Assembly (NCBI RefSeq): GCF_013410065.1
Contig: NZ_JACCCW010000002.1
Location: 496,001 to 560,000 of the forward strand
Length of the DNA stretch: 64,000 nucleotides
Direction: 5' to 3'
DNA from: Granulicella arctica
Lineage (GTDB): Bacteria; Acidobacteriota; Terriglobia; Terriglobales; Acidobacteriaceae
Made by a program: the position numbers and the translations under genes. This document shows, piece by piece, positions 62,934-64,000 of this stretch. The number at the start of each line of letters is the position of its first letter. Position 1 is the stretch's first letter. The notes beneath the pieces are model-generated. The model was not told where the DNA came from, ran no database searches, and saw nothing but the letters and a program-made list of their open reading frames with translations.

Positions 62934-64000
62934 CGCGATGCTCCGCTCACGCCTGCCGAGGTAAATGTCGCCATCTGCGTGTAGAGAGCGATAGCCGATT
63001 CAAGAATTGGCATTGCTAACACAGCACCAGTGCCTTCACCCAAACGCATATTGAGCATTAAAACTGGGACCAAATTCAAGTGATCAAGCAAGAGCTTGTG
63101 ACCAGGCTCTTCGGATTGATGACCGGCGATAAGATAGCCCTGCACAGTCGGGGCAATTGCAACGGCAAGCGCAGCGGCTGCGGTAGAGATAAAGCCATCC
63201 GCGACGATAACTAGTTGATGATTAGCAGCGGTAAGAATCATGCCAACCATCGCGGCAATCTCAAGTCCACCGACACAGCGAAGGATCTCCAGTGCGGATG
63301 AGTTTGCAGAGGAAGCAGTAAAGTGCTTGCTAACGATGGCCTGCACGATGCTGACTTTCCTGGCATGGGCCTCAACGCCCATGCCTGTACCATGGCCTGT
63401 GGCCTGTGTTGCTGTAGCACCAATGAGAGCGCATGTGATCGCGCTGGCGGAGGTCGTGTTACCAATCCCCATCTCGCCGATTGCGATCATCGTCTGTCCC
63501 GCCGCAGAGGCGTCGTCTGCAATAGCTGCTCCGACTGCAAGGGCTTGCGCTAGTTGTTCATCCGTCATAGCAGCCTCATGAAGCATGTTCTGAGTGCCCT
63601 TGGAAACCTTGTGATGAAGCAGACTAGAGAGATTGTGGAAGTCCGCGTCGACACCTACGTCGACCACGCGAAGTTCTACGTCATGGAGACGTGCCAGCAC
63701 GTTGATGGCTGCTCCCTGTGCCAGGAAGTTCAAGACCATTTGATGAGTGACTTCGCGTGGATAGGCGCTTACGCCCTCCGCTGTAATACCGTGGTCTGCG
63801 GCGAAGACGTAGGCACCTTTGTTGACCTTCTCCGTGAACCTTTCTCGGCGGATAGAAACAATTTGGGCCGCAATGTCTTCAAGTCGCCCAAGACTGCCAA
63901 GAGGCTTAGTGAGAGTGTCGAGATGCGCTCGTGCACGTTGCCGCCAGACTTCGCTAGGGGGCTCGATGGTGCACGGGATATAAGCAACGGGACGCGTTCT
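62930..64000 (-). CDS. cobT: Nicotinate-nucleotide--dimethylbenzimidazole phosphoribosyltransferase, 5' end outside the window
   Basis: The frame is open to the window edge (357 codons visible including stop), so the true start lies beyond 64000. The N-terminal mark LTKPLGSLGRLEDIA and the following VFAADHGITAEGVSAYPREV are clear, then MVLNFLAQGAAINVLARLHD, IGEMGIGNTTSASAITCALI and the C-terminal GEGTGAVLAMPILESAIALY with the catalytic Glu. The enzyme activates dimethylbenzimidazole with ribose phosphate from nicotinate mononucleotide. It is the first visible gene of the operon; any promoter or riboswitch is outside. An ATG at 63739 begins too late to be the real start. Confidence 0.95.
   Translation of the reverse strand, partial: RTRPVAYIPCTIEPPSEVWRQRARAHLDTLTKPLGSLGRLEDIAAQIVSIRRERFTEKVNKGAYVFAADHGITAEGVSAYPREVTHQMVLNFLAQGAAINVLARLHDVELRVVDVGVDADFHNLSSLLHHKVSKGTQNMLHEAAMTDEQLAQALAVGAAIADDASAAGQTMIAIGEMGIGNTTSASAITCALIGATATQATGHGTGMGVEAHARKVSIVQAIVSKHFTASSANSSALEILRCVGGLEIAAMVGMILTAANHQLVIVADGFISTAAAALAVAIAPTVQGYLIAGHQSEEPGHKLLLDHLNLVPVLMLNMRLGEGTGAVLAMPILESAIALYTQMATFTSAGVSGASR

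Noticed and set aside
63739..63741. ATG at 63739 as the true start of cobT
   Set aside because: The same frame continues upstream with the family's conserved N-terminal motif up to the window edge.

Overview
The window looks like a chromosomal segment of an acidobacterium of the Terriglobia type (Granulicella, Edaphobacter or Terriglobus-like). The grounds are very large Oar-like TonB-dependent receptors with an N-terminal carboxypeptidase-regulatory repeat, an Acidobacteria-type VWFA protein, the tig-clpP-clpX-lon arrangement and moderately high GC coding DNA. This placement is inference from gene content; no search was run.

Layout. (1) 1-25.2 kb is ordinary core genome: the end of nuoI, a receiver-like protein, thrC overlapping a MoaD/ThiS-like carrier, a proteostasis block (lon, clpX, clpP, tig, then clpC), a family-5 uracil-DNA glycosylase, a Lol-type ABC system with an AhpD-like gene between permease and ATPase, a TRIC-like channel, a secreted beta-propeller, an alcohol dehydrogenase, an S55 (SpoIVB-like) peptidase, a VWFA protein and a DinB-like protein. 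(2) At 25.2 kb a tRNA-Gln(CTG) is followed by a broken P4-type integrase. From there to about 39.2 kb lies an old island with many gene fragments (integrase, GH3 glucosidase, IS110 transposase, SnoaL-like, possible DUF6094, two MFS transporters, LysR, a PQQ/TolB-like propeller, a TonB receptor). Scattered among them are genes that look intact: OsmC, multicopper oxidase, PF04185 phosphoesterase and Ogt. (3) 39.2-44.2 kb holds an intact TonB-dependent receptor and an internally deleted IS481-type element that keeps both 30-bp terminal inverted repeats. (4) 44.2-55.9 kb holds genes that fit phospholipid head-group use: a Tat-exported phospholipase C, a TonB-dependent receptor, an AraC/EutR-like regulator, a Tat-exported HAD phosphatase resembling phosphorylcholine phosphatase, a decayed ethanolamine permease and the B12-dependent ethanolamine ammonia-lyase EutBC. 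(5) 55.9-64.0 kb is a tightly overlapping minus-strand cobalamin late-assembly operon: cobT, cobS, cobC, an unknown ParB-like gene, a PduO-type adenosyltransferase, bluB, cobQ, cbiB and cobD.

How they work together. Phospholipase C and the HAD phosphatase would free ethanolamine or choline outside the cytoplasm. EutBC would split ethanolamine to acetaldehyde and ammonia using adenosylcobalamin. The convergent cob operon, whose stop codon lies 2 bp from that of eutC, would supply that cofactor, including its own lower ligand (BluB/CobT). The permease in between is broken, so uptake must use another route or the pathway is decaying. The most interesting unknown is the 277-residue gene inside the cob operon (60752-61585). 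It carries a ParB/SerK-like DGYHR motif and could be a missing amino-acid kinase for the aminopropanol branch; this is a hypothesis only.
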